This document shows positions 20,267 to 29,085 of a stretch of DNA of 64,000 nt, in pieces. How positions within the stretch are numbered: the stretch's first letter is position 1; each line of letters opens with the position of its first letter. The notes beneath the pieces are model-generated. The model was not told the DNA's origin, did not search any database, and worked only from the letters and a program-made list of their open reading frames with translations. Source of the DNA: Streptomyces sp. col6 (GTDB lineage: Bacteria; Actinomycetota; Actinomycetes; Streptomycetales; Streptomycetaceae); assembly GCF_008042035.1 (NCBI RefSeq), contig NZ_RDBL01000014.1:225172-289171 (forward strand), given 5' to 3'. The position numbers and the translations under genes were made by a program.

Positions 20267-21174
20267 GCCCCCGGCCCGCCCGCGTGCAGCCCGCGCCGCA
20301 GCGCGGTCAGGTGCTCCAGCGCGACGCGGTGCGGCTCGTCGCCGTCCGCCTCCGGGCCGTCCGCCCAGCCGCCGAACGCGTGGTACGCGCCGGGGAAGTT
20401 GTGCACCTCCACCGGCACCCCCGCCCGCGCCAGGCGCAGCCCGTACCACAGGCCCTCGTCGCGCAGCGGATCGAGCCCCGCCGTCGAGATGTACGCCGGG
20501 GGCAGCCCGCGCAGGTCCGCCGCGCGCGCCGGTGCGGCGTGCGCGGGGAGTTCGGCCCGGCCGCCCAGGTACAGCTCCCAGCTCTCCTGCGCCAGACGGC
20601 GGTTCCAGATGGGGGTGTCCGTGAACCCGGCCATCGAGTCCGTCTCCAGCCGGTCGTCGAGCACCGGGGTGCTCAGGTGCTGGAAGACGAGCGCAGGGCC
20701 GCCCCGGTCCCGGGCGAGCAGGGTCAGACCGGCGGCCAGACAGCCCCCGGAACTGGCCCCCGCGACCGCCAGCCGGCAGGGGTCCGCGCCGATCTCCGCC
20801 GCGTTCCCGGCAGTCCACTCCAGCGCGGCCCAGCAGTCGTCGAGCCCCGCCGGGAACGGGTCCTCCGGCGCCAGCCGGTAGGACACCGCCACGACCACCG
20901 CCGAGGCGAACACCGCCGCCTGGGCGGCCGAGTGGTGCACGGAGTCCACATTGCCGAGGACGAAGCCCCCGCCGTGGATCCACACCACGGCGGGCAGCGC
21001 CGCCCCCGCCCCGGGCGGGCGGTAGATCCGCACCCGCACCCGGGGCGCCCCCGGTGCGCCCGGAATCCACCGCTCCGACACCTCGGCCCCCGGTACCGCC
21101 GGGAGTTCACCCAGCGGCCGGGGGCCCGCCCGGTGGTCAGCGACCGCGTCGGCCAGCCGTCCCGTCACCGGCAT
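20260..21174 (-). CDS. Alpha/beta hydrolase, hormone-sensitive-lipase (HSL) type esterase
   Basis: 304 residues. It carries the HSL-family oxyanion motif HGGGF (VVWIHGGGFVLG, about residue 68) and the nucleophile motif GASSGG (about 145), followed by a region consistent with the Asp and His of the triad (DPLRDEG; YHAFGG). These enzymes hydrolyse small carboxylic esters in the cytoplasm. It is the last gene of an operon acyltransferase-P450-ferredoxin-esterase and starts 2 nt after the ferredoxin stop. That context suggests it removes or transfers an acyl group put on by the acyltransferase 3 at the head of the operon; this is inference. The start at MPVTGRL is preferred because it follows the ferredoxin stop directly and the fold begins soon after. 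Confidence 0.85.
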   Translation of the reverse strand: MPVTGRLADAVADHRAGPRPLGELPAVPGAEVSERWIPGAPGAPRVRVRIYRPPGAGAALPAVVWIHGGGFVLGNVDSVHHSAAQAAVFASAVVVAVSYRLAPEDPFPAGLDDCWAALEWTAGNAAEIGADPCRLAVAGASSGGCLAAGLTLLARDRGGPALVFQHLSTPVLDDRLETDSMAGFTDTPIWNRRLAQESWELYLGGRAELPAHAAPARAADLRGLPPAYISTAGLDPLRDEGLWYGLRLARAGVPVEVHNFPGAYHAFGGWADGPEADGDEPHRVALEHLTALRRGLHAGGPGAI

Positions 21175-21176
21175 GG

Positions 21177-21371
21177 TCAGGCCTCCAGAGCGATGGCCTG
21201 CGAGGGGCAGAGCGCCACGGTGTCCCGCAGCCTCGCCTCCTCGGCCGGACCGTCCACCCGGTCCTCCAGGACCAGGACCGTGCCCTCGTCGGACTGGTCG
21301 AAGCGGTCGGGTGCGGACAGGACGCACTGACCCGCGCCCAGACACCGCTGTGTATCGGCCTTGATGTGCAT
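21177..21371 (-). CDS. [3Fe-4S] ferredoxin, P450 redox partner
   Basis: 64 residues, the usual size of small actinomycete P450 ferredoxins. The first Cys pair is spaced C-x5-C (CLGAGQC) and the last ligand is in CPSQAI near the C-terminus, the pattern of single-cluster [3Fe-4S] ferredoxins. The acidic stretch APDRFDQSDEG is also typical. It passes electrons from a ferredoxin reductase (none seen nearby) to the P450 encoded immediately upstream. The ATG at 21371 is chosen because the fold starts at once (MHIKADTQRC); an in-frame GTG at 21398 would add nine residues. The abyssomicin cluster has an equivalent gene next to its P450. Confidence 0.9.
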   Translation of the reverse strand: MHIKADTQRCLGAGQCVLSAPDRFDQSDEGTVLVLEDRVDGPAEEARLRDTVALCPSQAIALEA

Positions 21372-21414
21372 GGCTTCCGGTTCCCTTCTGATCACCACGT
21401 GGCGGCAGGAGTGC

Positions 21415-22638
21415 TCACCAGGTGACGGGCAGGCGCCAGATGCCCTGGACCCCGCCCGGTTCCTTGACCGGCAGCTGCCCCGAGGGTTCGGCGAGGCGGA
21501 GCCCCGGCAGCCGGCGGAAGAGTGTGGACAGCGCGATCTCCATCTCGGCCCTGGCCAGGTTCTGGCCGATGCACTGATGGACGCCGTGCCCGAAGGAGAT
21601 GTGGTGGCGCGCGCCGCGCCCGACGTCGAAGGCGTCGGCGGCCGGGAACGCCTCGTCGTCCCGGTTGGCCGAGGAGATGACGACGATCACCCCGTCACCC
21701 GCCTTCACCTGGTGCCCGCCCAGTTCCGTGTCGACCGTCGCGAACCGGGCGACCCCGTCGGCGATCGCCATGTACCGCAGCAGCTCCTCGACCGCGCCCG
21801 GCAGCAGCGTCTCGTCGGCGCGCAGGGCCGCCAGCTGCTCCGGGTTCTCCAGCAGGGTGAGCACACCGAGCGCGATGGCGCTCGCGGTGGTCTCGTGCCC
21901 GGCCACCAGGAGCAGCAGCGCGATGTCGACCAGGTCGCGGCGGGTCAGCGCGCCCGTGGACAGCTGCTCCGCGATCAGGGTGTCCAGCAGCCCGTCGCCG
22001 GGCTCCTGCTCCTTGCGCCGGATCAGCCCGTCGAGATACGAGGCGAGCTGGGCGAACGCGTCGGCGCTGTCCTCCAGGCTCGTCGTCCCGGTCACCACCC
22101 GCCGTGACTGCTGCTCGAAGAAGGCGTGATCGGTGTACGGCACGCCGAGCAGCTCGCAGATGACGACGGACGGCACCGGCAGGGCGAAGTCCGGGACGAG
22201 GTCGGCGACCGGGCCCTTGGCCTCGATCGCGTCGATCAGCTCGTCGACCAGCCGCTGGATGCCGGGCCGCAGCGCCTGCACCTTGCGGACGGTGAAGTTG
22301 GTGAGCAGCATGCGCCGCTGCACGGTGTGCTCCGGCGGGTCCATGCCGATGAAGTTGCGCACCTTGCGCGCCGACTCGAAACGCGGGGCGGTGGCCGGGT
22401 AGTGCGGATGGACCCGGTCGGAGGAGTACGTGGCCGCGTCGAGCAGGACCTGCCGCGCCTCCGCGTGCCCGCTCACCGCCCACACCCGGCGGCCGTTGTA
22501 CAGCTCCACCAGCGAGACGGGGCCCTGCTCCCGGTACGTGTCGTAGCCGGCGGGCGGCTGGTAGGGGCAGCCGCGTGCCTGCGGGTAGGCGGGCAGTTCG
22601 CGTGCGTCGGCGGGCGCTGCGGTACTGGTCTCGGTCAT
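21415..22638 (-). CDS. Cytochrome P450 (CYP105/107-like actinomycete type)
   Basis: 407 residues, a normal length for a soluble bacterial P450. Landmarks are the I-helix AGHETT motif (oxygen activation), the K-helix ExxR motif in EELLR and the haem loop FGHGVHQCIGQ with ligand Cys356. It hydroxylates or epoxidises a small molecule using the ferredoxin encoded 43 nt downstream. In abyssomicin pathways a P450 epoxidises the alkene left after cycloaddition, and this is the best candidate here, though regiochemistry cannot be read from sequence. Its ATG overlaps the stop of the acyltransferase gene by 4 bp, so the two are translationally coupled. Confidence 0.95.
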   Translation of the reverse strand: MTETSTAAPADARELPAYPQARGCPYQPPAGYDTYREQGPVSLVELYNGRRVWAVSGHAEARQVLLDAATYSSDRVHPHYPATAPRFESARKVRNFIGMDPPEHTVQRRMLLTNFTVRKVQALRPGIQRLVDELIDAIEAKGPVADLVPDFALPVPSVVICELLGVPYTDHAFFEQQSRRVVTGTTSLEDSADAFAQLASYLDGLIRRKEQEPGDGLLDTLIAEQLSTGALTRRDLVDIALLLLVAGHETTASAIALGVLTLLENPEQLAALRADETLLPGAVEELLRYMAIADGVARFATVDTELGGHQVKAGDGVIVVISSANRDDEAFPAADAFDVGRGARHHISFGHGVHQCIGQNLARAEMEIALSTLFRRLPGLRLAEPSGQLPVKEPGGVQGIWRLPVTW

Positions 22639-23837
22639 TCCCCGGCCTCCAGGACAGTGAGTGGGACGACGGCGGGCGCGGGGCCCGCCGGCTTCTTCGC
22701 GCGAGGAGCACTGAACCGCCGTACGGCGGGCGCCTCGACCCAGCTGTACAGAGCCAGAGCGAGGGCCAGGGCGGTCAGCAGGGCGGCGAGCAGCAGCGCG
22801 GCCGCCGCGGCGCCGGACAGGTTCGCGTCGGCCACGAGCCACTTGTGGCCGTACGTCACCACCAGCCCGTGCACCATGTAGAACGCGAACGACAGCTCCC
22901 CGAGCCGCACCAGCACCCGCCCCCGGAAGGGCGAGGGGGTCTCCCGGACGTCGGCCTGCGCGGCGGCGACGACCAGCGGGGCCAGCCACAGGGCGCCGGT
23001 GCCGGCCACCCCGTACAGGTACGGCACCGAGGAGTTGAGCACGTACCCGCCGATAGCGATCGCGGCGGCGGGCAGCAGCCCGATCCGGGGCAGGGCGCCG
23101 GTCAGCACCAGCCGCGCGGCGATCATGCCGAGCACGAACTCGATCGCCCGGACCGGCGGGAAGAAGTACACCGACCAGATCTGCTCGAAGGACAGCGAGC
23201 CGTCGGCGATGAACGGCAGCGGGGTGCCGGCCACCGTCCAGCTGCTGACGGCCGGCACCAGGACGGTGAGGGCGGCGAGGACACCGGCGAGCGTCCACAG
23301 CCGGCGGGCCGTCAGCCGCTCCAGGACCGGCAGCAGGAACGGGAAGGCGAGGTAGAAGAACAGCTCGCACGAGAGCGACCAGCTGACCGCGTTCATCGTG
23401 TTGGGGATCTGGATCTCCGGTATCCACGCCTGGACCAGGAAGAGGTTGGCCAGGACGCCCTTGGTGGTGAACACCTCGGAGGCCGCCGCCATCAGGACGG
23501 CGGCGACGGCGAACGTGACCAGGTGGTTGGGGAAGATCTTCACCAGCCTGCGCCGCCAGACCCGGGGCGCGCCCTCCGCGGGCCGCGCCGACCAGGTCAG
23601 GACGAAGCCGCTGAGCACGAAGAAGAACGTCACCCCGTAGAAACCGGCGTTGGCGAAACAGTCGCTCAGCGTGTCGCCGAAGCCGCCGCCGATGAACCGG
23701 GTCTGGAACGTGGTGTGGAAGGCGAAGACCAGCAGGGCCGCCAGGAAGCGCATCCCGGTGAGGGACGGCAGCCTGGCGGCCCGCGGCCGGTCCGGGGCGG
23801 ACGGGGAAGCGGTGGATGGGACGGGTGAGCCTGGCAT
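22635..23837 (-). CDS. Acyltransferase family 3 integral membrane protein
   Basis: 400 residues with about ten hydrophobic segments. The N-terminal pattern LTGMRFLAALLVFAFH, with the conserved His in the first TM segment, and the later FYLAFPFL are hallmarks of acyltransferase-3 (OafA/NodX-type) proteins. These move acyl groups onto sugars, lipids or natural-product hydroxyls at the membrane. It heads the operon with P450, ferredoxin and esterase, and a regulatory box lies 65 nt upstream. The context suggests O-acylation of the tetronate product or an intermediate. No acylated abyssomicin step is part of the classical pathway known to me, so this is a possible novelty. The GGAGG site is well placed before the ATG. 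Confidence 0.88.
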   Translation of the reverse strand: MPGSPVPSTASPSAPDRPRAARLPSLTGMRFLAALLVFAFHTTFQTRFIGGGFGDTLSDCFANAGFYGVTFFFVLSGFVLTWSARPAEGAPRVWRRRLVKIFPNHLVTFAVAAVLMAAASEVFTTKGVLANLFLVQAWIPEIQIPNTMNAVSWSLSCELFFYLAFPFLLPVLERLTARRLWTLAGVLAALTVLVPAVSSWTVAGTPLPFIADGSLSFEQIWSVYFFPPVRAIEFVLGMIAARLVLTGALPRIGLLPAAAIAIGGYVLNSSVPYLYGVAGTGALWLAPLVVAAAQADVRETPSPFRGRVLVRLGELSFAFYMVHGLVVTYGHKWLVADANLSGAAAAALLLAALLTALALALALYSWVEAPAVRRFSAPRAKKPAGPAPAVVPLTVLEAGE

Positions 23838-23901
23838 GGCTGATGACCTCCGGCTTGTCCGAAACTGGCCCGTCGAGGCTCGCAGTCACGTGTTGGCCGG
23901 T

Positions 23902-23920
23902 TCTAAAGCCGCTCTACGGC
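23902..23920 (-). promoter_or_regulatory. SARP-type direct-repeat box before the acyltransferase-P450 operon
   Basis: On the minus strand: GCCGTAGA, 3 nt, GCTTTAGA. The two octamers match at six of eight positions and begin 11 bp apart, the geometry known for SARP binding sites. The box lies 65-83 nt before the acyltransferase ATG and covers the TAG stop codon of the upstream ABC ATPase gene. Confidence 0.6.
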
Positions 23921-25531
23921 GGTACGCGCCCGTCGCGGCACCGCCTCCAGCAGGGCCCGCGTGTACGGATGCGCCGGCTCGGCGAAGACCCGCTCGACAG
24001 GACCGGACTCCACGATCCGGCCGTCCTTCATCACCAGCACCCGCGCGCACACCTCCCGTACGACCGCGAGATCATGCGAGATGAACAGCGTCGCCAGCCC
24101 GAGTTTGTCCTGCAACGACCGCAAGAGGTCGAGCACTTGGGCCTGTACGGACACGTCGAGGGCCGACACCGGCTCGTCGCACACCAGCAGCCGCGGCGAG
24201 GGCGCCAGGGCCCGCGCGATGGCGACGCGCTGACGCTGCCCGCCGGACAGCGCGAGCGGCCGGCGCTCCAGGTGCGCGGCAGACAGGCCCACCTGCTCCA
24301 GCAGCCGTACGGTGCGCTCCCGGCGCTCCGCGCGCGCCACCCCGGCCGTGGCCAGGGCCTCGCCCACGATCCGGGCCACGCTCCAGCGCGGGTCGAAGGC
24401 GCTGAGCGGGTCCTGCGGCACGAGCTGCACCGTGTGCCGCCGCTCCCGGCGGTCCCGCTCGCGCAAGGTGCTCCACGGCTCCCCGCCCAGCTCCACCGTG
24501 CCGCCGTCCGGCGCGGCCAGCCCCAGCACCATGCGGGCCAGCGTCGACTTGCCCGAACCGGACTCACCGACCAGGCCCAGCGCCTCGCCCGGCCGCAGCG
24601 CGAACGACACCTCGTCGACCGCCGTCCTGCGGCTGCCCCGCGCCCCCTTGAACACCTTGGTGACCCCGGACACGTCGAGCAGCAGGCCGGTGCCGTCGTC
24701 CGGTTCCGCCAGGCTCCGGGCACGGCGCGGGCCGCTGCCCGGGATGGCCGCCAACAAGCCCTTGGTGTAAGGGTGTTCCGGCGCCTCCAGTACCCGGCCG
24801 ACCGGACCGGACTCCACGATCCGGCCGTCCTTCATCACGGCGACCTCGTCCGCCAGCGCCTCGACGACCGCCAGGTCGTGGCTGATGAGGAGCAGCCCGG
24901 TGCCGCTCTCCTTCAGCTCGCCCAGGAGCGCCAGGACGCGTGACTGGACGGAGGCGTCGAGGGCGGTCGTCGGCTCGTCCGCGATCAGGACACCGGGCTC
25001 GGCGGCGATCGCGGAGGCGATGAGCGCCCGCTGCCGCAGCCCGCCCGACAACTGGTGGACGTACGCCCGCGCGCGTTCCGCCGGTTCCGGCACCCCGACC
25101 CGCTCCAGCAGGGCGAGGACGCGCGCCCCGGCCTCCTTGCGCGGGACGACGCGGTGGGCCAGCAGAGGCTCCGCGATCTCCTTGCCGACGGGCCGCAGCG
25201 GGTCCAGGGCCACCAGCGCGTCCTGGGCGACGAGGCCGACGCGCCGGCCCCGTACCGTACGCCACTCGCGGGGGCCGAACTCCCGGGCCTCGTGGCCCGA
25301 GACGCGCAGCCGGTCCGCCGTGACACGGGCGGTCGGGCCCGCGAGGCCGAGCAGGGAGCGGGCCAGCGCGCTCTTCCCGGAGCCCGACTCGCCGACGATC
25401 GCCAGGCACCGCCCGGCGTCGAGCGAGAACGCCGCGTCCCGCACCGCGTGCACCTCGCCGGGTCCGGTGCCGAAGCGCACGTTCAGGCCGGCGACCTCGA
25501 ACAGGGGGGTCGTGGTCGATGCGGTCGTCAT
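23903..25531 (-). CDS. Fused double-ATPase subunit of a peptide/nickel-type ABC transporter (DppD-DppF fusion)
   Basis: 542 residues with two complete nucleotide-binding domains. Each has a Walker A GESGSGKS, an ABC signature (LSGGL in the first, LSGGQRQ in the second), a Walker B ending in ADEP or CDEP and an H-loop (LLISHDLAVV; LFISHDLAVV). Opp/Dpp systems normally use two separate ATPases; here both are in one chain. It is the last gene of a four-gene operon (binding protein, two permeases, ATPase), each pair joined by an ATGA overlap. Abyssomicin clusters contain an equivalent set (abyF1-F4). The protein powers export, import or resistance transport; direction cannot be proven, although a solute-binding lipoprotein argues for uptake. 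Confidence 0.93.
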   Translation of the reverse strand: MTTASTTTPLFEVAGLNVRFGTGPGEVHAVRDAAFSLDAGRCLAIVGESGSGKSALARSLLGLAGPTARVTADRLRVSGHEAREFGPREWRTVRGRRVGLVAQDALVALDPLRPVGKEIAEPLLAHRVVPRKEAGARVLALLERVGVPEPAERARAYVHQLSGGLRQRALIASAIAAEPGVLIADEPTTALDASVQSRVLALLGELKESGTGLLLISHDLAVVEALADEVAVMKDGRIVESGPVGRVLEAPEHPYTKGLLAAIPGSGPRRARSLAEPDDGTGLLLDVSGVTKVFKGARGSRRTAVDEVSFALRPGEALGLVGESGSGKSTLARMVLGLAAPDGGTVELGGEPWSTLRERDRRERRHTVQLVPQDPLSAFDPRWSVARIVGEALATAGVARAERRERTVRLLEQVGLSAAHLERRPLALSGGQRQRVAIARALAPSPRLLVCDEPVSALDVSVQAQVLDLLRSLQDKLGLATLFISHDLAVVREVCARVLVMKDGRIVESGPVERVFAEPAHPYTRALLEAVPRRARTAVERL

Positions 25532-26400
25532 GAGGCGGCCCGTCCTTCGGCTCGTGCCTGTGCGTGGCGGCCCACGACGGTGACCGCGAGGACCGTGGAG
25601 ACGAGCAGCAGCCCCGGGAAGAGCGCGATCCACCACGCCTGGTCCAGGAATCCCTGGCCCTCCGTGAGCATCGCCCCCCACTCCGGCGTCGGCGGCTGCG
25701 CGCCCAGACCCAGATAACTCAGCGCCGCGCCCGTCGAGATGGACGCCCCGAGCGTGACCGTCGCCAGCACAAGGAGCGGCCCCAGCGTGTTCGGCAGCAC
25801 ATGGCGCAGCACGATCAGCGGACGCGGCACGCCCAGCGCCACGGCGGACTCGACGTACCCGGACCGCCGGACCACCAGCGCCTGCGCCCGTACCACCCGG
25901 GCGAATCCGGGTGCCGTGCCCACCGCGACGGCGATCGTGGTGCCCAGCACCCCCTTGCCGGCGATGAGCACCACCATCAGGGCCAGCAGCAGCCCCGGCA
26001 GCGCCAGCAGCGCGTCGGCGGCGCGCATCAGCACCGCGTCCCCGAACCGGCCGGACAGCGCGGCGGCCAGCCCCCACACCACGGCGAGCCCGACCCCGGC
26101 GCCCGTCGCCGCCGCCCCGATGGCCAGCGAGTAGCGGGTGCCGTGGACCACCCGGGCGAAGACGTCCCGCCCCAGCTGATCCGTACCGAACCAGTGCGCC
26201 CCGCCCGGTGCCTGGAGCGCGTGCACGGGGTCCGTGTCGGTGGGGTTGCCGTGGGCGAGGAGAGAGGGTACCAGCGCGGCCAGCAGGATCAGTCCCAGCA
26301 GGACGGCGGCGGCCAGTACCCCCGGCCGTACCCGGCCCCGGCGGGACCTGCGGACCGCCGCGACCGGTGCCCCGGCCCGTACGGCCTGTTCGACGCTCAT
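25528..26400 (-). CDS. ABC transporter permease, DppC/OppC type
   Basis: 290 residues. Features are the N-terminal TM segment (about 28-50), the family motif HWFGTDQLGRDVFARVVHG at about 69-87, five further TM segments and the EAA-type loop (ESAVALGVPRPLIVLRHVLPN) that docks the ATPase. It forms the membrane channel with the neighbouring DppB-type protein. Start and stop overlap the adjacent genes by 4 bp, as expected for stoichiometric subunits. It is normal in length and no odd residues were noticed. Confidence 0.93.
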   Translation of the reverse strand: MSVEQAVRAGAPVAAVRRSRRGRVRPGVLAAAVLLGLILLAALVPSLLAHGNPTDTDPVHALQAPGGAHWFGTDQLGRDVFARVVHGTRYSLAIGAAATGAGVGLAVVWGLAAALSGRFGDAVLMRAADALLALPGLLLALMVVLIAGKGVLGTTIAVAVGTAPGFARVVRAQALVVRRSGYVESAVALGVPRPLIVLRHVLPNTLGPLLVLATVTLGASISTGAALSYLGLGAQPPTPEWGAMLTEGQGFLDQAWWIALFPGLLLVSTVLAVTVVGRHAQARAEGRAAS

Positions 26401-27362
26401 GCGGCGGCCACCCCCGTACCCTTGCGCAGCCGGGGATCCACGACCACGTACAGCAGCTCCACCACCGCGCCGACCAGCACGAACATCACGGCCGACAGCG
26501 CCACCACGCCCTGCACCACGGGCAGGTCGCGGTCGCTGACCGCCTGGAGGGTGATCCGGCCGATGCCCGAGCGGGCGAAGACGTTCTCCACCACCACCGC
26601 GCCGCCCAGCAGCGTCCCGGTGAACCAGCCGGTGAGGGTGAGCGCCGGCAGCGCGGCGTGGCGCAGCGCGTGGCGCGAGCGCACGGTGTGCTCGGCGAGC
26701 CCGCGCGAGCGCGCGGTCAGGCTGAACGGCTGCTCCAGCGCCCCGAGCAGCCCCTCCCGCATCACGTGGGTGAGCACCGCCGCGATCGGCAGCGCCAGTG
26801 TGATCACCGGGAGGACCAGCGAGCGGGCGTCGCCGCTGTCGGAGACCGGCAGCCAGCCCAGCCGGAACGAGAACACCGTCAGCAGCATGATCCCGAGCCA
26901 GAACGAGGGCGTGGACACCACCAGCAGCTCCGCCGCCGACGACACCCGGCGCGGCCAGCGGGAACGCCCCGACGTCAGCACGGTCACGGTCGCGGCCAGC
27001 ACCACCGCGACCAGCGAGGACCAGAGCGCGAGCTGCGCGGTCGGCCCGATCTGGTCCGCCAGCAGCGAGGAGACGGGCTGCTGCAACTGGTAGGAGTCGC
27101 CCAGTTCCCCGGTGGCCAGCTGCTTGAGATACGCGCCGTACTGGACGAGCGGGGAGCGGTCGAGGCCGTAGTGGTGGCGGATCTCCTCGCGCTGCTCCGC
27201 GCCGACCAGGGCGTTGGACCCGACGATCGCGCTGACCGGATCGCCGGGGATCAGGTGCAGTGCCAGGAAGGCGCAGGTGGCGGCCCCCCAGACAACGAGG
27301 ACGGCCGCCCCGGCCCGGACCGTGACGGCCCGGACCGCGGCGGATATGTGCGGTGGTGTCAT
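26397..27362 (-). CDS. ABC transporter permease, DppB/OppB type
   Basis: 321 residues from the ATG that overlaps the binding-protein stop. Features are the first TM segment (about 15-37) followed by FLALHLIPGDPV, the family hallmark after TM1, then STPSFWLGIMLL, an EAA-type loop near ARSRGLAEHTVRSRHALRHA, and a closing TM plus VVDPRLRKG, the usual C-terminus. A longer frame exists upstream, but its extra residues are low-complexity and lie inside the binding-protein gene. It pairs with the DppC-type permease to make the channel. Confidence 0.93.
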   Translation of the reverse strand: MTPPHISAAVRAVTVRAGAAVLVVWGAATCAFLALHLIPGDPVSAIVGSNALVGAEQREEIRHHYGLDRSPLVQYGAYLKQLATGELGDSYQLQQPVSSLLADQIGPTAQLALWSSLVAVVLAATVTVLTSGRSRWPRRVSSAAELLVVSTPSFWLGIMLLTVFSFRLGWLPVSDSGDARSLVLPVITLALPIAAVLTHVMREGLLGALEQPFSLTARSRGLAEHTVRSRHALRHAALPALTLTGWFTGTLLGGAVVVENVFARSGIGRITLQAVSDRDLPVVQGVVALSAVMFVLVGAVVELLYVVVDPRLRKGTGVAAA

Positions 27363-29008
27363 CGGCCGGCCTCGACCCAGGCGGCGTAGAACTCCGGCCA
27401 CGCCGACAGGGACAGCCGCAGCCCGTGCACCTTCTTGTTCACCCCGACGGACGCCTTCTGGACGTAGGCGGGGACCACCGCGGCGTGGTCGATCGTCCAC
27501 TTCTGCACCTGCGCGTAGTACGCGGCGCGCTTGTCCGGCGAGGTCGCGGCCTGCGCCTTCTTCAGCCAGGCGTCGACCTGCGGGTCGGTGACCTTCGCGA
27601 AGTTGTGCCCGCCGCCCTCGGACGACTCGGTGGAAAGGAAGAAGCTGCTGAGGATGTCGCCGTCACCGCGCGCCCAGGAGGTCTCGACGACGTCGTAGCG
27701 CCCCTCGTCCAGCTGGGCGGAGACCGCCGTCGCGTCGGTGGAGGCGGCGAGCTTCAGATAGATGCCCGCCTTCTTCAGGTCGCCCTGCACGGCCTGCGAG
27801 AACACCGACGCCTTGCCGTAGACCGGGGCGACCACGGTCAGCCGTTTGCCGTTCTTCGTGCGGTAGCCCTCCGCGTCGCGGGCCTTCCAGCCGGCCTGGT
27901 CCAGGAGCCGGCCGGCGAGCGCCCGGTCGTAGGGCCAGCTCTTCTCCAGCGCGGAGTCGTAGCTGTGCGGGGTGGCGGGGGACAGGGTGCTCCAGGCGCG
28001 GGTGCCGGTGCCCTGGAACACCGACTTCACCAGGGCGTCCAGATCGATGGACCGCTGGAACGCCTTGCGTACCCGCTCGTCGGAGAAGAGCGGGCTCTTG
28101 GTGTTCAGGTAGAACGTGTCGACCGCGCCCGGCACGTTCTTGCTGACGACGTCCAGCCGCGTGTTGCGGCGTACGGTCGCGACCTGGTTCGCCGGCAGCG
28201 CGGCCGCCGCGTCGACCTGGCCGGACGTCAGCGCGCCCACCCGGGTCGCGTCCTCGGTGAGGAAGCGGATGGTGAACGCGTCCAGCCGGGCGGGCCCGCT
28301 GTGACCGGCGTCCTTCGGGGCCCACGCGTAGGCGGCGTTCCTGGTGTAGCCGCGCTTCTGGCCCCGGGTGTAGGCGCCGGCCTTGAAAGGTCCGGAGCCG
28401 ACGGAATCGGTGCCCGCGCAGAGCTTGTCGGCGCCCGCCTTCAGCGAGGCGGGCGAGGCTATGCCCAGATAGGTGGTGCTGGCCGCCTGGAGGAAGGGCG
28501 CGTACGGACGGCTGAAGCGGACCTCGACCTCGTACTGCCCCTTCACGGTGGTGCCCTTGTACGGGCCGAGCAGCCCCGCCGCGTACTGCGACTGGGTCGC
28601 CTTGGCGGTGATGTGGTCGAAGTTGGCCTTCACCGCCGCCGCGTCCAGGTGCTTCCCGTTGTGGAAGGTGACGTCGTCGCGCAGTTCGAAGGTGTACGTC
28701 CGGCCCCCCTCGGAGGTCTTCCAGGACTTCGCCAGCCACGGTTCCAGCTCCCCGTCCGGGGTCTGGTAGACGAGCGAGTCGAAGACCGGGCGCTGGACGA
28801 AGGCGGTCACGTCCTGCGCGCTGGTGTGCGGGTCCCAGCAGTCCGGCTCCTGCTGCGCCGCGTAGGTGAGGCTGCCGCCGCTGCGGGGTTTCGCCTGCGC
28901 GGCGGGCGATGGCCCGTCGTCGGAGCTGCACGCGGTGACGGCGGCGAGGAGCAGGGCGGACAGCAGTGCGGCTCTGCGGGCGGTACGGCGCGGGTGGGGC
29001 GGGTGCAT
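27359..29008 (-). CDS. ABC transporter substrate-binding lipoprotein, SBP family 5 (DppA/OppA type)
   Basis: 549 residues. An Arg-rich N-terminus and hydrophobic stretch end in a lipobox (AVTAC, lipidated Cys27), so it is anchored outside the membrane. The mature part matches family 5 binding proteins: the start GGSLTYAAQQEPDCWDPH, ELRDDVTFHNGKHLDAAAVKANFDH, then GSGPFKAGAY and RVRKAFQRSIDLDALV. It is the first gene of the transporter operon. A direct-repeat regulatory box lies 59-77 nt upstream. The ligand is unknown; in a biosynthetic cluster it could bind the product, a precursor or a signal peptide. Confidence 0.93.
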   Translation of the reverse strand: MHPPHPRRTARRAALLSALLLAAVTACSSDDGPSPAAQAKPRSGGSLTYAAQQEPDCWDPHTSAQDVTAFVQRPVFDSLVYQTPDGELEPWLAKSWKTSEGGRTYTFELRDDVTFHNGKHLDAAAVKANFDHITAKATQSQYAAGLLGPYKGTTVKGQYEVEVRFSRPYAPFLQAASTTYLGIASPASLKAGADKLCAGTDSVGSGPFKAGAYTRGQKRGYTRNAAYAWAPKDAGHSGPARLDAFTIRFLTEDATRVGALTSGQVDAAAALPANQVATVRRNTRLDVVSKNVPGAVDTFYLNTKSPLFSDERVRKAFQRSIDLDALVKSVFQGTGTRAWSTLSPATPHSYDSALEKSWPYDRALAGRLLDQAGWKARDAEGYRTKNGKRLTVVAPVYGKASVFSQAVQGDLKKAGIYLKLAASTDATAVSAQLDEGRYDVVETSWARGDGDILSSFFLSTESSEGGGHNFAKVTDPQVDAWLKKAQAATSPDKRAAYYAQVQKWTIDHAAVVPAYVQKASVGVNKKVHGLRLSLSAWPEFYAAWVEAGR

Positions 29009-29066
29009 AGGGGACTCCGGGACGTGAAACGGGGTGAGGGGGGCCGGACGTACTGTCGCCAGACCG

Positions 29067-29085
29067 TCTAAAGCCGGGCTGAAAC
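29067..29085 (-). promoter_or_regulatory. SARP-type direct-repeat box before the ABC transporter operon
   Basis: On the minus strand: GTTTCAGC, 3 nt, GCTTTAGA, with starts 11 bp apart and five of eight positions the same. The downstream half is identical to those at 23902 and 41077. The box overlaps the TAG stop of the luciferase-like gene. Confidence 0.55.
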
